From positions 1 through 32,831 of the forward strand of contig JASLEG010000136.1 of the NCBI GenBank assembly GCA_030151225.1: a DNA stretch of 32,831 nt, in the 5' to 3' direction. A program made the translations under genes and the position numbers. Each line of letters opens with the position of its first letter. The stretch's first letter is position 1. Positions 7,090-15,165 of this stretch are shown here, one piece after another. This stretch comes from Burkholderia sp. (GTDB taxonomy: Bacteria; Pseudomonadota; Gammaproteobacteria; Burkholderiales; Burkholderiaceae). The notes under the pieces are model-generated. The model was not told the origin of the DNA, did not search any database, and saw only the letters and a program-made list of their open reading frames with translations.

Positions 7090-8142
7090 ATGTTCAAGCT
7101 TTCCGATTTCGACTTCGATCTGCCGCCCGAGCTGATCGCGCAGACGGCGCTGGCCGAGCGCAGCTCGAGCCGCCTGCTCGAGGTGGACGGCAGCGCGGCG
7201 CCCACGCGCCTCGCCGACCGCCGCTTCACCGAGCTGCCCGACTGCCTCGGCGCGGGCGACCTGCTCGTGTTCAACGATACCAAGGTGCTCAAGGCCCGCT
7301 TCTTCGGCCAGAAGGCGAGCGGCGGCAAGATCGAGGTGCTGGTCGAGCGCGTGGTGGGCCCGCGCACGGTGCTCGCGCAGATCCGTTCGAGCAAGAGCCC
7401 GGTGGAAGGCACCACGCTGACGCTGGCCGACGCCTTCGAGGTGACGGTGGGCGAGCGCGCCGAGCCGTTCTTCACGCTGCACTTCCCCGAGGATTGCCTC
7501 GACCTGATCGAGCGGCACGGCCGCCTGCCGTTGCCGCCGTACATCGAGCACGATCCCGACGCGACCGACGAGACCCGCTACCAGACGGTGTTCGCGGCCA
7601 ACCCCGGCGCGGTGGCCGCGCCCACGGCCGGCCTGCACTTCGACGACGCGCTGCTCGCCACGCTGCGCGCGCGCGGCGTGCAGACCGCCACGCTCACGCT
7701 GCACGTGGGCGCGGGCACCTTCCAGCCGGTGCGGGTGGACAACATCGCCGAGCACCGCATGCACAGCGAGTGGTACGAGCTGACCGACGTGCTGGTCGCG
7801 CAGATCGCCGCCACGCGCGCGCGCGGCGGCCGCGTGGTGGCGGTCGGCACCACCTCGATGCGTGCGCTCGAGGCGGCCGCGCGCGATGCCGAGGCCGCCG
7901 GCCGGCCGCTCGCGGCCACCCGCGCCGAGACCGACATCTTCATCACGCCGGGCTACCGGTTCCGCGTGGTGGACCGCCTCGTCACGAATTTCCATCTGCC
8001 GAAATCCACGCTGCTGATGCTGGTGTCGGCGTTCGCCGGCGTCGAGGCGATCCGCGACGCGTATCGTCACGCGATTGCCGAGCGCTACCGCTTCTTCAGC
8101 TACGGCGACGCGATGCTGCTCACGCGCCGCGAGGGCACCTGA
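7090..8142 (+). CDS. queA: S-adenosylmethionine:tRNA ribosyltransferase-isomerase
   Basis: Transfers and isomerises the ribosyl moiety of S-adenosylmethionine onto 7-aminomethyl-7-deazaguanine in tRNA, giving epoxyqueuosine, the penultimate step of queuosine formation at the wobble base of GUN anticodons. The 350-residue protein begins MFKLSDFDFDLPPELIAQ and contains the family segments LLVFNDTKVLKARF, GRLPLPPYI, YQTVFAANPGAVAAPTAGLHF, THVGAGTF-like LHVGAGTFQPV and TNFHLPKSTLLMLVSAFAG. Full length. It is followed 100 bp downstream by tgt, which acts earlier in the same pathway, so they are probably co-transcribed. It is divergent from recG; the promoter lies inside the recG upstream region. 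Confidence 0.97.
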   Translation: MFKLSDFDFDLPPELIAQTALAERSSSRLLEVDGSAAPTRLADRRFTELPDCLGAGDLLVFNDTKVLKARFFGQKASGGKIEVLVERVVGPRTVLAQIRSSKSPVEGTTLTLADAFEVTVGERAEPFFTLHFPEDCLDLIERHGRLPLPPYIEHDPDATDETRYQTVFAANPGAVAAPTAGLHFDDALLATLRARGVQTATLTLHVGAGTFQPVRVDNIAEHRMHSEWYELTDVLVAQIAATRARGGRVVAVGTTSMRALEAAARDAEAAGRPLAATRAETDIFITPGYRFRVVDRLVTNFHLPKSTLLMLVSAFAGVEAIRDAYRHAIAERYRFFSYGDAMLLTRREGT

Positions 8143-8242
8143 GCGCATCAACACCGTTGTCCCCTTTCCCGCCGCCGCGTATCGCGCGACGGCGCCCGTC
8201 ATGAGCGCCGGACTGTTCTCCGGTAGCAAGGAGTCGAATGCG

Positions 8243-9433
8243 ATGACCGATCGCCAATCGGAACCCGTGCCCACGCACGTCCCGCCCGAAAACGGGCTCA
8301 AGTTCGAGCTGCTGGCCACCGACGGCCACGCGCGCCGCGGCCGCGTCACGCTCAACCACGGCGTGGTCGAGACGCCGATCTTCATGCCGGTGGGCACCTA
8401 CGGCACCGTGAAGGCGGTGCAGCCGCGCGAGCTGCACGAGATGCACGCGCAGATCATCCTCGGCAACACCTTCCACCTGTGGCTGCGCCCCGGCCTCGAG
8501 ACGATCGGCGCGCACGGCGGCCTGCACCGCTTCATGGGCTGGAACAAGCCGATCCTGACCGATTCGGGAGGCTTCCAGGTGTTCTCGCTCGGCGACCTGC
8601 GCAAGATCACCGAGGACGGCGTGACCTTCGCCTCGCCGATCAACGGCGACAAGCTGTTCCTGTCGCCGGAAGTGTCGATGCAGATCCAGAAGGTGCTGAA
8701 TTCGGACGTCGTCATGCAGTTCGACGAATGCACGCCGTATGCGACCGACGGCGTGCCGACCACCCACAAGGAAGCGGCGGATTCGATGCGCATGTCGCTG
8801 CGCTGGGCGAAGCGCTCGCTGAACGAATTCAACGGCCTCGGCAATCCGAACGCGCTGTTCGGCATCGTGCAGGGCGGCATGTTCGAGGACCTGCGCGACG
8901 AATCGCTGGCGGGTCTCGGCGAGCTCGACTTCCACGGCTACGCGATCGGCGGCCTGTCGGTGGGCGAGCCGAAGGAAGACATGCAGCGCGTGCTGCGCCA
9001 CGTCGGCCCGAAGCTGCCGGCCCACAAGCCGCATTACCTGATGGGGGTGGGCACGCCGGAGGATCTCGTCGAAGGCGTGGCCAACGGCATCGACATGTTC
9101 GACTGCGTGATGCCCACCCGCAACGCGCGCAACGGCTGGCTGTTCACGCGCTTCGGCGACGTGAAGATCCGCAACGCCACCCACAAGAACTCGCTGCGCC
9201 CGCTCGACGAGAACTGCAGCTGCTACACCTGCCGCAACTTCACGCGCGGCTATCTGCACCACCTGCATCGCGTGGGCGAGATCCTCGGCGCGCAGCTCAA
9301 CACGATCCACAACCTGCACTACTACCTGACGCTGATGAGCGAGATCCGCGAGGCGATCGGGACCCGGACCTTCGACGCGTTCCGCGTGCGTTTCGCGGCC
9401 GATCGGGCACGCGGCGTCGAGCAGCGCGAGTAG
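8243..9433 (+). CDS. tgt: tRNA-guanine transglycosylase
   Basis: Exchanges guanine-34 of tRNA Asp, Asn, His and Tyr for the queuosine precursor preQ1. The start MTDRQSEPVP at 8243 has AAGGAG 9 nt upstream; an in-frame ATG at 8201 would add 14 residues without homologue support. The 396-residue protein has the substrate-binding DSGGFQVFSL segment, the GVGTPEDLVEGV and IDMFDCVMPTRNARNG segments carrying the nucleophilic Asp, and the zinc site CSCYTCRNF followed by the Tgt C-terminal histidine region. Second gene of a queA-tgt unit. The 140 bp after it, before the yajC promoter, hold an isolated TTACAATTG and the short palindrome CGCATTTTGCG, with no clear terminator. Confidence 0.97.
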   Translation: MTDRQSEPVPTHVPPENGLKFELLATDGHARRGRVTLNHGVVETPIFMPVGTYGTVKAVQPRELHEMHAQIILGNTFHLWLRPGLETIGAHGGLHRFMGWNKPILTDSGGFQVFSLGDLRKITEDGVTFASPINGDKLFLSPEVSMQIQKVLNSDVVMQFDECTPYATDGVPTTHKEAADSMRMSLRWAKRSLNEFNGLGNPNALFGIVQGGMFEDLRDESLAGLGELDFHGYAIGGLSVGEPKEDMQRVLRHVGPKLPAHKPHYLMGVGTPEDLVEGVANGIDMFDCVMPTRNARNGWLFTRFGDVKIRNATHKNSLRPLDENCSCYTCRNFTRGYLHHLHRVGEILGAQLNTIHNLHYYLTLMSEIREAIGTRTFDAFRVRFAADRARGVEQRE

Positions 9434-9575
9434 CACGAACAGCGGATCCGCACGCGCTGCCGGGCCCGCAACCATTACAATTGCCTTTCGCGAAACGCCG
9501 CATGCTGCGCCCGTCCGGCTTAATTGCTTGATCCCAAAGCGCATTTTGCGGTGCTGTCGCGGTTTTCGCCGGTGG

Positions 9576-9581
9576 TAGAAT
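9576..9581 (+). promoter_or_regulatory. -10 element (TAGAAT) of yajC-secD-secF
   Basis: TAGAAT followed by GACCGGC, 42 nt before the yajC GTG; same style as the queA and rlmL -10 boxes. The -35 is not convincing. Confidence 0.4.
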
Positions 9582-9622
9582 GACCGGCTATTTTTCTGAA
9601 TTTCCCCAACGGAGAGACCAAG

Positions 9623-9949
9623 GTGTCGTTCATTTCCAATGCATTCGCGCAAGGTGCCGGCGGTGGCGCCCAATCGAGCCTGATGAGCTTCCTGCCGCTC
9701 GTGCTGATGTTCGCGGTGCTCTACTTCATCATGATCCGTCCGCAGATGAAGCGGCAGAAAGAGCATCGCAACATGCTCGCCGCCATGGACAAGGGCGACG
9801 AGGTCGTGACGAACGGCGGCCTGGTCGGCAAGGTCACGAAGGTGGGCGAGGCCTACATCGGTATCGAAGTGTCGGCCGGCACCGAAATCACGGTGCAGAA
9901 GTCGGCCGTGACGACGATCCTGCCGAAGGGCACGATCAAGTCGCTGTAA
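9623..9949 (+). CDS. yajC: Sec translocon accessory protein YajC
   Basis: Small inner-membrane partner of the SecDF complex. The 108-residue product starts at GTG 9623 (GGAGAG ribosome-binding site 9 nt upstream), with MSFISNAFAQGAGGG, one transmembrane helix SFLPLVLMFAVLYFIMI and the typical IRPQMKRQKEHRNML, then the cytoplasmic domain with GDEVVTNGGLVGKV and the end TILPKGTIKSL. A longer reading from 9580 is out of frame. First gene of the yajC-secD-secF cluster; a large hairpin fills the 108 bp before secD. Confidence 0.95.
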   Translation: MSFISNAFAQGAGGGAQSSLMSFLPLVLMFAVLYFIMIRPQMKRQKEHRNMLAAMDKGDEVVTNGGLVGKVTKVGEAYIGIEVSAGTEITVQKSAVTTILPKGTIKSL

Positions 9950-9961
9950 GGCGCACCACGA

Positions 9962-10020
9962 GCGTCCGGCTCCCGGGCAGGCTCGCGCGATGAAGCGCGG
10001 CCCGCCCGGTTGCCGGACGC
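9962..10020. repeat. Nested three-tier inverted repeat between yajC and secD
   Basis: Three nested arms share one axis: GCGTCCGGC / GCCGGACGC (9962-9970, 10012-10020), CCGGGC / GCCCGG (9973-9978, 10004-10009) and CGCGC / GCGCG (9984-9988, 9995-9999) around the loop GATGAA. No T-tract follows, so it is not a simple terminator. In mRNA it would fold into one long stem-loop that could stabilise the yajC part or attenuate secD. Confidence 0.7.
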
Positions 10021-10057
10021 GACGCTTTTCAAGCCAACATTTCCGTTCGGCCCCCTC

Positions 10058-12103
10058 ATGAATCGTTACCCAATCTGGAAATATGTCGTGATGGTCGTCG
10101 CGCTCGCGATCGGCTTTCTGTACACATTGCCCAACTTCTTCGGCGAAGCGCCGGCGGTGCAGGTGTCGAGCGGCAAGGCCACGGTCAAGATCGACTCGGG
10201 CACGCTCGCCCAGGTGCAGGCCGCACTGACCGCCGCCAACGTCACCCCCGACGACATCACCTTCGACAATTCGGCGAACAACGCGAACATCCGCGTGCGC
10301 CTGAAGGACACCGACACCCAGCTGCGCGTCAAGGATCTCTTGCAGAAGGCGCTCGACAGCGACCCGAGCGATCCGCAGTACGTCGTCGCCCTGAACCTGC
10401 AGAGCGCCTCGCCGCGCTGGCTGACCGCGCTGCACGCCCTGCCGATGTACCTCGGCCTGGATCTGCGCGGCGGCGTGCACTTCCTGCTGCAGGTCGACAT
10501 GAACGGCGCGCTCAACAAGAAGCTCGACTCGGACGCCACCGACGCGCGCACCCAGCTGCGCGACAAGGGCATCCGCGACGGCGGCGTGAACCGCGTCGAC
10601 CAGTCGGTGGTCGCGAACTTCGCCGATCAGGACACGGCCGACCAGGCGCGTCGCCTGCTGACCGGCTCGATCAGCGAGCTGCAATGGGCGACCCAGCCCG
10701 GCGGCGGCGGCTACCAGGTGGTCGGCACCTTCACGCCGGCCGTGCAGGCCGCGGTGGAAGACGCCGCGCTCAAGCAGAACCTGACCACGCTGCACAACCG
10801 CGTGAACGAACTCGGCGTGTCCGAGCCGATCCTCCAGCAGCAGGGCAAGGACCGCATCGTGGTCGAGCTGCCCGGCGTGCAGGACACGGCAAAGGCCAAG
10901 GACATCATCGGCCGCACCGCCACGCTCGAGGCGCGCCTGGCCGATCCGCTGAATCCGCATCCGCTCAGCCAGCCCGATCCGGTGCCGGCAGGCGACGAGT
11001 TCTTCGCCCAGGGTCCGGCGGCGCCCGCCTTGCTGCGCAAGCAGGTGATCTTCACCGGCGACCGCATCATCGACGCGTCGGCCGGCTTCGACGATCACCA
11101 GCAGCCGTCCGTGACGATCCGCCTCGACTCGGCCGGCGGCCGCGCCGTGCGCGACGTGTCGCGCGAGAACATCGGCAAGCCGATGGCGATGGTGCTGTTC
11201 GAGAAGGGCAAGGGGCAGGTGCTGACGGTGGCGACCATCCAGTCCGAACTCGGCGACCGCTTCCAGATCACCGGCCAGCCCACGCCACAGGCCGCCACCG
11301 ACCTCGCGCTGCTGCTGCGCGCCGGTTCGCTGGCCGCGCCGATGGACATCATCGAGGAACGCACGATCGGCCCGAGCCTCGGCGCCGACAACATCCGCAT
11401 GGGCGTGCACTCGGTGATCTGGGGCTTCGTGGCGATCACCGTGTTCATGGTGCTGTACTACATGCTGTTCGGCGTGGTGTCGGTGATCGGCCTGTCGGTG
11501 AACCTGCTGCTGCTGGTGGCCGCGCTGTCGATGCTGCAGGCCACGCTGACGCTGCCCGGCATCGCCGCCATCGCGCTCGCGCTCGGCATGGCGATCGATT
11601 CGAACGTGCTGATCAACGAGCGGGTGCGCGAGGAACTGCGCAACGGCTCGCCGCCGCAGCTCGCGATCCAGCAGGGCTACGCGCATGCGTGGGCGACGAT
11701 TCTCGACTCGAACGTCACCACGCTGATCGCCGGCCTCGCGCTGCTCGCGTTCGGTTCGGGCCCGGTGCGCGCGTTCGCGATCGTGCACTGTATCGGCATC
11801 GTCACCTCGATGTTCTCGGCCGTGTTCTTCTCGCGCGGCCTCGTGAACCTCTGGTACGGCGGCCGCAAGAAGCTCAAGTCGGTGGCGATCGGCCAGGTGT
11901 GGAAGCCCGCGCCGGCCGCGGCCACGGCCACTTCGGAGCAGGCCTTCCTCGAGCAGGACGCCGGCACCGCGAAGCAGGCAGTCCGCCCGAAGGCGAACCC
12001 GGCAGGCAAGGCCGCCGGCAAGGCTGGCGCCGCGAAACCGGTGGCACGCCGCCGCTCCGGCCCCGGCGTCGCGCCGAAGAAGCCGGACGGTTCGTCCAAC
12101 TAA
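10058..12103 (+). CDS. secD: Protein translocase subunit SecD
   Basis: Inner-membrane RND-like subunit that uses the proton gradient to pull preproteins through SecYEG. The 681-residue protein begins MNRYPIWKYVVMVVALAIGF (first transmembrane helix), has a large periplasmic region including YLGLDLRGGVHFLLQVDM, VNELGVSEPIL and QDTAKAKDIIGRTATLEARL, and a C-terminal block of five helices with GIAAIALALGMAIDSNVLINERVREEL. It ends with about 65 residues of Ala/Lys/Pro-rich, probably disordered tail (GKAAGKAGAAKPVARRRSG). Homologues start here; an in-frame TTG at 10010 is less likely. No Shine-Dalgarno sequence is visible at either. It is followed 16 bp later by secF. Confidence 0.96.
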   Translation: MNRYPIWKYVVMVVALAIGFLYTLPNFFGEAPAVQVSSGKATVKIDSGTLAQVQAALTAANVTPDDITFDNSANNANIRVRLKDTDTQLRVKDLLQKALDSDPSDPQYVVALNLQSASPRWLTALHALPMYLGLDLRGGVHFLLQVDMNGALNKKLDSDATDARTQLRDKGIRDGGVNRVDQSVVANFADQDTADQARRLLTGSISELQWATQPGGGGYQVVGTFTPAVQAAVEDAALKQNLTTLHNRVNELGVSEPILQQQGKDRIVVELPGVQDTAKAKDIIGRTATLEARLADPLNPHPLSQPDPVPAGDEFFAQGPAAPALLRKQVIFTGDRIIDASAGFDDHQQPSVTIRLDSAGGRAVRDVSRENIGKPMAMVLFEKGKGQVLTVATIQSELGDRFQITGQPTPQAATDLALLLRAGSLAAPMDIIEERTIGPSLGADNIRMGVHSVIWGFVAITVFMVLYYMLFGVVSVIGLSVNLLLLVAALSMLQATLTLPGIAAIALALGMAIDSNVLINERVREELRNGSPPQLAIQQGYAHAWATILDSNVTTLIAGLALLAFGSGPVRAFAIVHCIGIVTSMFSAVFFSRGLVNLWYGGRKKLKSVAIGQVWKPAPAAATATSEQAFLEQDAGTAKQAVRPKANPAGKAAGKAGAAKPVARRRSGPGVAPKKPDGSSN

Positions 12104-12119
12104 GCGCCGGAGAACGCAC

Positions 12120-13070
12120 ATGGAATTTTTCCGCATCCGTAAAGACATTCCGTTCATGCGGCACGCGTTGGTGTTCAACGTGATCTCCGCCGTGACCTTC
12201 CTGGCCGCCGTGTTCTTCCTCGTGCATCGCGGCCTGCACCTGTCGGTCGAGTTCACCGGCGGCACGGTGCTCGAGGTGCAGTATCAGCAGACGGCCGAGC
12301 TCGAGCCGGTGCGTGCCACGCTGGCGAAGCTCGGCTACGCCGACGCGCAGGTGCAGAGCTTCGGCACCTCGCGCAACGTGCTGATCCGCCTCGCGCTGAA
12401 GTCGGGCCTGACCTCGGCGCAGCAGAGCGATCAGGTGATGGCCGGCCTGAAGGCGCAGAACGCCGACGTGCAGCTGCAGCGCGTCGAGTTCGTGGGCCCG
12501 CAGGTGGGCAAGGAACTCGCCACCGACGGCCTGCTCGCGCTCGCCTGCGTGGTGATCGGCATCGTGATCTACCTGTCGTTCCGCTTCGAGTGGAAATACG
12601 CGGTGGCCGGCATCATCGCCAACCTGCACGACGTGGTGATCATCCTGGGCTTCTTCGCGTTCTTCCAGTGGGAGTTCTCGCTGTCGGTGCTGGCCGCCGT
12701 GCTCGCGGTGCTCGGCTACTCGGTCAACGAATCGGTCGTGATCTTCGACCGGATCCGCGAGACCTTCCGGCGCGAACGCAGGATGACGGTGCCCGAGGTG
12801 ATCAACCACGCGATCACGAGCACGATGTCGCGCACGATCATCACGCACACCTCGACCGAAATGATGGTGCTGTCGATGTTCTTCTTCGGCGGCCCGACGC
12901 TGCACTACTTCGCACTGGCGCTGACGGTCGGCATCATGTTCGGCATCTACTCGTCGGTGTTCGTGGCCAGCTCGCTCGCGATGTGGTTCGGCATCCGCCG
13001 CGACGATCTGATCCGCGACAAGAAGTCCGCGCACGATCCGAACGACCCGAACGCGGGCGCGCAGGTCTGA
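12120..13070 (+). CDS. secF: Protein translocase subunit SecF
   Basis: Partner of SecD in the SecDF complex. The 316-residue protein begins MEFFRIRKDIPFMRHALVFN, with a first helix (VISAVTFLAAVFFLV), a periplasmic domain beginning LSVEFTGGTVLEV, and the C-terminal helices with NLHDVVIILGFFAF, VLGYSVNESVVIFDRIRE and SRTIITHTSTEMMVL. A GGAG ribosome-binding site lies 7 nt before the ATG. Last gene of the cluster, followed by a strong terminator that also faces the end of rtcR. Confidence 0.97.
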   Translation: MEFFRIRKDIPFMRHALVFNVISAVTFLAAVFFLVHRGLHLSVEFTGGTVLEVQYQQTAELEPVRATLAKLGYADAQVQSFGTSRNVLIRLALKSGLTSAQQSDQVMAGLKAQNADVQLQRVEFVGPQVGKELATDGLLALACVVIGIVIYLSFRFEWKYAVAGIIANLHDVVIILGFFAFFQWEFSLSVLAAVLAVLGYSVNESVVIFDRIRETFRRERRMTVPEVINHAITSTMSRTIITHTSTEMMVLSMFFFGGPTLHYFALALTVGIMFGIYSSVFVASSLAMWFGIRRDDLIRDKKSAHDPNDPNAGAQV

Positions 13071-13096
13071 TTTTCCGCACCGCGCGCAGCATGAAG

Positions 13097-13123
13097 AAAC
13101 CGGCTCTCGAGCCGGTTTTTTTT
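13097..13123 (+). terminator. Rho-independent terminator of the yajC-secD-secF unit
   Basis: AACCGGCTC and GAGCCGGTT (13098-13106, 13109-13117) form a long stem with a very short loop, followed by eight T (13116-13123). It lies 26 nt past secF and right at the convergent stop of rtcR. Confidence 0.9.
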
Positions 13124-13125
13124 CG

Positions 13126-14754
13126 TCAGCCGCGCACGCGCTCCCAATCCAGGCCGAAGCGCGCGAGGTACTTGCGCAGGCGGTCGGCGTCGTTCGGCTG
13201 CCTCTTCTGCCGCCGCGACACCGCGAACAGCGTGCGCCCCGCCTCCGACAGGCTCGCCGCGCGCCGGCACACGCCGAGCACCTGCTCGAGCTGGGCGCGG
13301 TCGAACAGGTCGAGCTCGGCCGCGCGCTCGCCGAGCACCGCGTCCACCCGCGCCGCGCCGCCCTCCTCCCCCGCCGCTCCCGGCGCGATCGGCTGCCACG
13401 TGCGCCGCAGCCGCTGCGTCTCGTCGGCCACGCCGTCCTCGGTGATGCGCCCCGCATCGGCCAGCGTGGCCATGCGCGTGATCGAGGCCGACAGCTCGCG
13501 GAAATTGCCGCGCCACGCCGCCTCGGGCGAGGCCGCGAACGCGAGGTAGCGGCGCTTCGCCTCCCGGTTGAAGCGCACCTGCTCGCCGTGGTCGCGGCCG
13601 AAGCGCTCGAGCTCGAAATCGAGGTTCGGCTCGATGTCCTCGCGCCGCTCGGCGAGGCCCGGCAACGCATAGGTCCACAGGTTGATCCGCGCGAACAGAT
13701 CCTCGCGAAAGCTGCCCGCCTCGACCATCCGGCGCAGGTCGCGGTGGGTGCCCGCGATCAGCTGGAAATCGCTCGCCACCTCGGTGTCGGCACCCACCGG
13801 CAGGAAGCGCTTCTCCTCGATCGCCTTGAGCAGCATCGCCTGTTCGTCGAGACCGAGCTCGCCGATCTCGTCGAGGAACAGCAGGCCGCGGTCGGCCGCG
13901 CGCAGCAGGCCCGCGCGCGCGGCCTGCGCGCCCGTGAAGGCGCCCTTCACGTGGCCGAACAGCGTGGACATGGCCGCGTCGCCGCGCAGCGTCGCGCAGT
14001 TGACCTCGACGAACGTCCCGTCCAGCGCGTGGCGGCCGCGCTTCAGTTCGTAGATCCGCTTCGCGAGGAAGGACTTGCCCGCCCCGGTCGGCCCCACCAG
14101 CAGCATCGGCTCGCGCGAGCGCACGGCCACCCGTTCGAGCTGCGCGATCAGCGCGTTGAAGGCGGGATTGCGAGTGGCGATGCCGGCCTTCAGGAACGAC
14201 ACGGTTTCGTCGCGCTCGCGCGAGAAGCGCTGCGCGATGCGGTCGTAGCGCGACAGGTCGAGATCGATGACCGAGATCGCGCCGTGCAGCGGCGCCGGGG
14301 TTTCATCGTCGTCGGTCGGCTCGACGCGCGGCGGGCTGGTCTGCACGAGCCGCGCCGGCAGGTAGCGCGCCTCGGCCAGCAGGAACCAGCAGATCTGCGC
14401 GACGTGGGTGCCGGTGGTGATGTGGATCAGGTAATCCTCGTGCTCGAGATCGAACGGATAGGTGCGCGCGAAATCGTGCAGCGTGGCGTACACCTCCTCG
14501 AAATCCCACGGGTCGCGCAGTTCCATCGACACGAGCCGCACCTCGGTGCGGGGCGAGATTTTCGCGATGTCGTCGCGCACCGATCGCGCGAGCCATTCGA
14601 AGCTCGGCGGATGCAGCAGTTCGAGCCGGTCGACCGCCAGATCGGGCTGGCCGCACAGCGCGATGGTGGGCCGCCACTTGCGCCACGTGCGACGGCCACC
14701 GCCGCTCACGTCGAGCGAGGTGCCGAGAAAACCGATTGCGACCGAGCGCTTCAT
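13126..14754 (-). CDS. rtcR: Sigma-54-dependent activator RtcR with CARF sensor domain
   Basis: Activator of the RNA-repair (rtc) genes. The 542-residue protein has an N-terminal CARF/RtcR sensor domain (residues 1 to about 185, starting VAIGFLGTSLD, with HITTGTH at 111-117), a AAA+ sigma-54 activation domain with Walker A GPTGAGKS (221-228), the sigma-54 contact loop GAFTGA (271-276) and Walker B LLFLDE (291-296), and a C-terminal helix-turn-helix (RTLFAVSRRQKRQPNDADRL). In Salmonella, RtcR is reported to respond to cleaved tRNA ends through its CARF domain; the same role is inferred here. It is divergent from the sigma-54 promoter at 14905. All AAA+ motifs are intact, so it should be functional. 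The ribosome-binding site is AGAAAGA. Confidence 0.93.
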   Translation of the reverse strand: MKRSVAIGFLGTSLDVSGGGRRTWRKWRPTIALCGQPDLAVDRLELLHPPSFEWLARSVRDDIAKISPRTEVRLVSMELRDPWDFEEVYATLHDFARTYPFDLEHEDYLIHITTGTHVAQICWFLLAEARYLPARLVQTSPPRVEPTDDDETPAPLHGAISVIDLDLSRYDRIAQRFSRERDETVSFLKAGIATRNPAFNALIAQLERVAVRSREPMLLVGPTGAGKSFLAKRIYELKRGRHALDGTFVEVNCATLRGDAAMSTLFGHVKGAFTGAQAARAGLLRAADRGLLFLDEIGELGLDEQAMLLKAIEEKRFLPVGADTEVASDFQLIAGTHRDLRRMVEAGSFREDLFARINLWTYALPGLAERREDIEPNLDFELERFGRDHGEQVRFNREAKRRYLAFAASPEAAWRGNFRELSASITRMATLADAGRITEDGVADETQRLRRTWQPIAPGAAGEEGGAARVDAVLGERAAELDLFDRAQLEQVLGVCRRAASLSEAGRTLFAVSRRQKRQPNDADRLRKYLARFGLDWERVRG

Positions 14755-14755
14755 G

Positions 14756-14787
14756 TTTATCTTTCTGGATAAATGACGATCTCATCG
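14756..14787. promoter_or_regulatory. Candidate RtcR upstream activating sequence
   Basis: Perfect dyad TTTATC-N6-GATAAA (14756-14773), followed at once by a second small dyad CGAT-N3-ATCG (14777-14787). They lie 145-175 nt before the predicted sigma-54 start point, a normal distance for an enhancer, and the first overlaps the rtcR ribosome-binding site, which would also allow autorepression. An A-rich tract (14838-14853) between site and promoter could assist bending. Confidence 0.4.
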
Positions 14788-14904
14788 TATCAGAACATCG
14801 AGACTTCAGCGCTGGCGATGCGACGCCTGATTTTCCGATCGAAAAAATATTTCCCCTTTCCATTCAATGCCTTGCCGGCAGCCGATCGACGATGTTCACC
14901 GCGC

Positions 14905-14920
14905 TGGCACGCTCCTCGCA
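14905..14920 (+). promoter_or_regulatory. Sigma-54 (-24/-12) promoter of the RNA-repair operon
   Basis: TGGCACG-N4-TCGCA matches the sigma-54 consensus TGGCACG-N4-TTGCA at all but one base, with the invariant GG and GC correctly spaced. The predicted start is about 14931. It points away from rtcR, a sigma-54 activator, and toward the structured leader, slipin and rtcB. Confidence 0.85.
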
Positions 14921-14930
14921 ATAGAGAAGG

Positions 14931-15027
14931 CACGGTGTCGCCCCGTCGGCCCACGAGCCAGGCTTCACCAGGCCTGCTGGTGCTCGGTGCCGACCCGGTG
15001 TCGTCGCGGCCGAGCATGCCGCCGACG
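14931..15027 (+). ncRNA. 5' structured part of the sigma-54-driven leader RNA (two long hairpins)
   Basis: Hairpin 1 (about 14945-14994) pairs GTCGGC with GCCGAC, CGAG with CTCG, and CACCAG with CTGGTG around the loop GCCTG, with an 8-nt bulge; CACGG at 14931 can extend it by pairing with CCGGTG (14995-15000). Hairpin 2 (15002-15027) pairs CGTCGCGGC with GCCGCCGACG with one bulged C and the loop CGAGCAT. The long end-to-end helix near the 5' end recalls the basal stem of Y RNAs, but this is comparison by shape only. Confidence 0.5.
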
Positions 15028-15144
15028 GGAAAGCAGTACGACAACGTTGGAGACGCAACGGGCTGGACACCCGAGGCGTCTCGCACCCTGGTAAGCGACG
15101 GGCGCAAGCCTTAGCGTGCGGGTTCGAATCCCGCCTTTCGATGC
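15027..15144 (+). ncRNA. tRNA-like (Y-RNA-like) element with canonical T-arm
   Basis: A textbook T-arm occupies 15118-15134: stem GCGGG / CCCGC and the 7-nt loop TTCGAAT. The next five bases CTTTC (15135-15139) can pair with GAAAG at 15029-15033, stacking on the T-stem just as a tRNA acceptor does. Upstream is a D-arm-like hairpin CCC-TGGTAAGCGAC-GGG (15086-15102) with the loop GG, a mini hairpin CGC-AAGCCTTA-GCG (15103-15116), and a long hairpin GAGACGC...GCGTCTC (15050-15082) containing CGGG-CTGGACA-CCCG. An alternative closure is GCGTC (15076-15080) with GATGC (15140-15144). It is not an ordinary tRNA: no CCA, the variable region is too long, and position 37 of the only 7-nt loop is a C. 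Position between RtcR and RtcB supports a repair-linked RNA. Confidence 0.55.
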
Positions 15145-15158
15145 AGTACCGCAGTACC
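15143..15158 (+). repeat. Exact tandem 8-bp duplication GCAGTACC
   Basis: GCAGTACC occurs twice in direct contact (15143-15150, 15151-15158), straight after the tRNA-like element. GCAGTAC also occurs at 15033-15039, at the 5' edge of that element, so copies flank it. May be coincidence or a processing or binding signal. Confidence 0.5.
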
Positions 15159-15165
15159 CGCCGGC

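Noticed and set aside
15059..15073. CGGG-CTGGACA-CCCG read as a tRNA-Ser (GGA) anticodon arm
   Set aside because: The loop has U33 and a GGA triplet, but position 37 is C instead of a purine, the D-arm does not form and the following segment is far too long for a variable arm.
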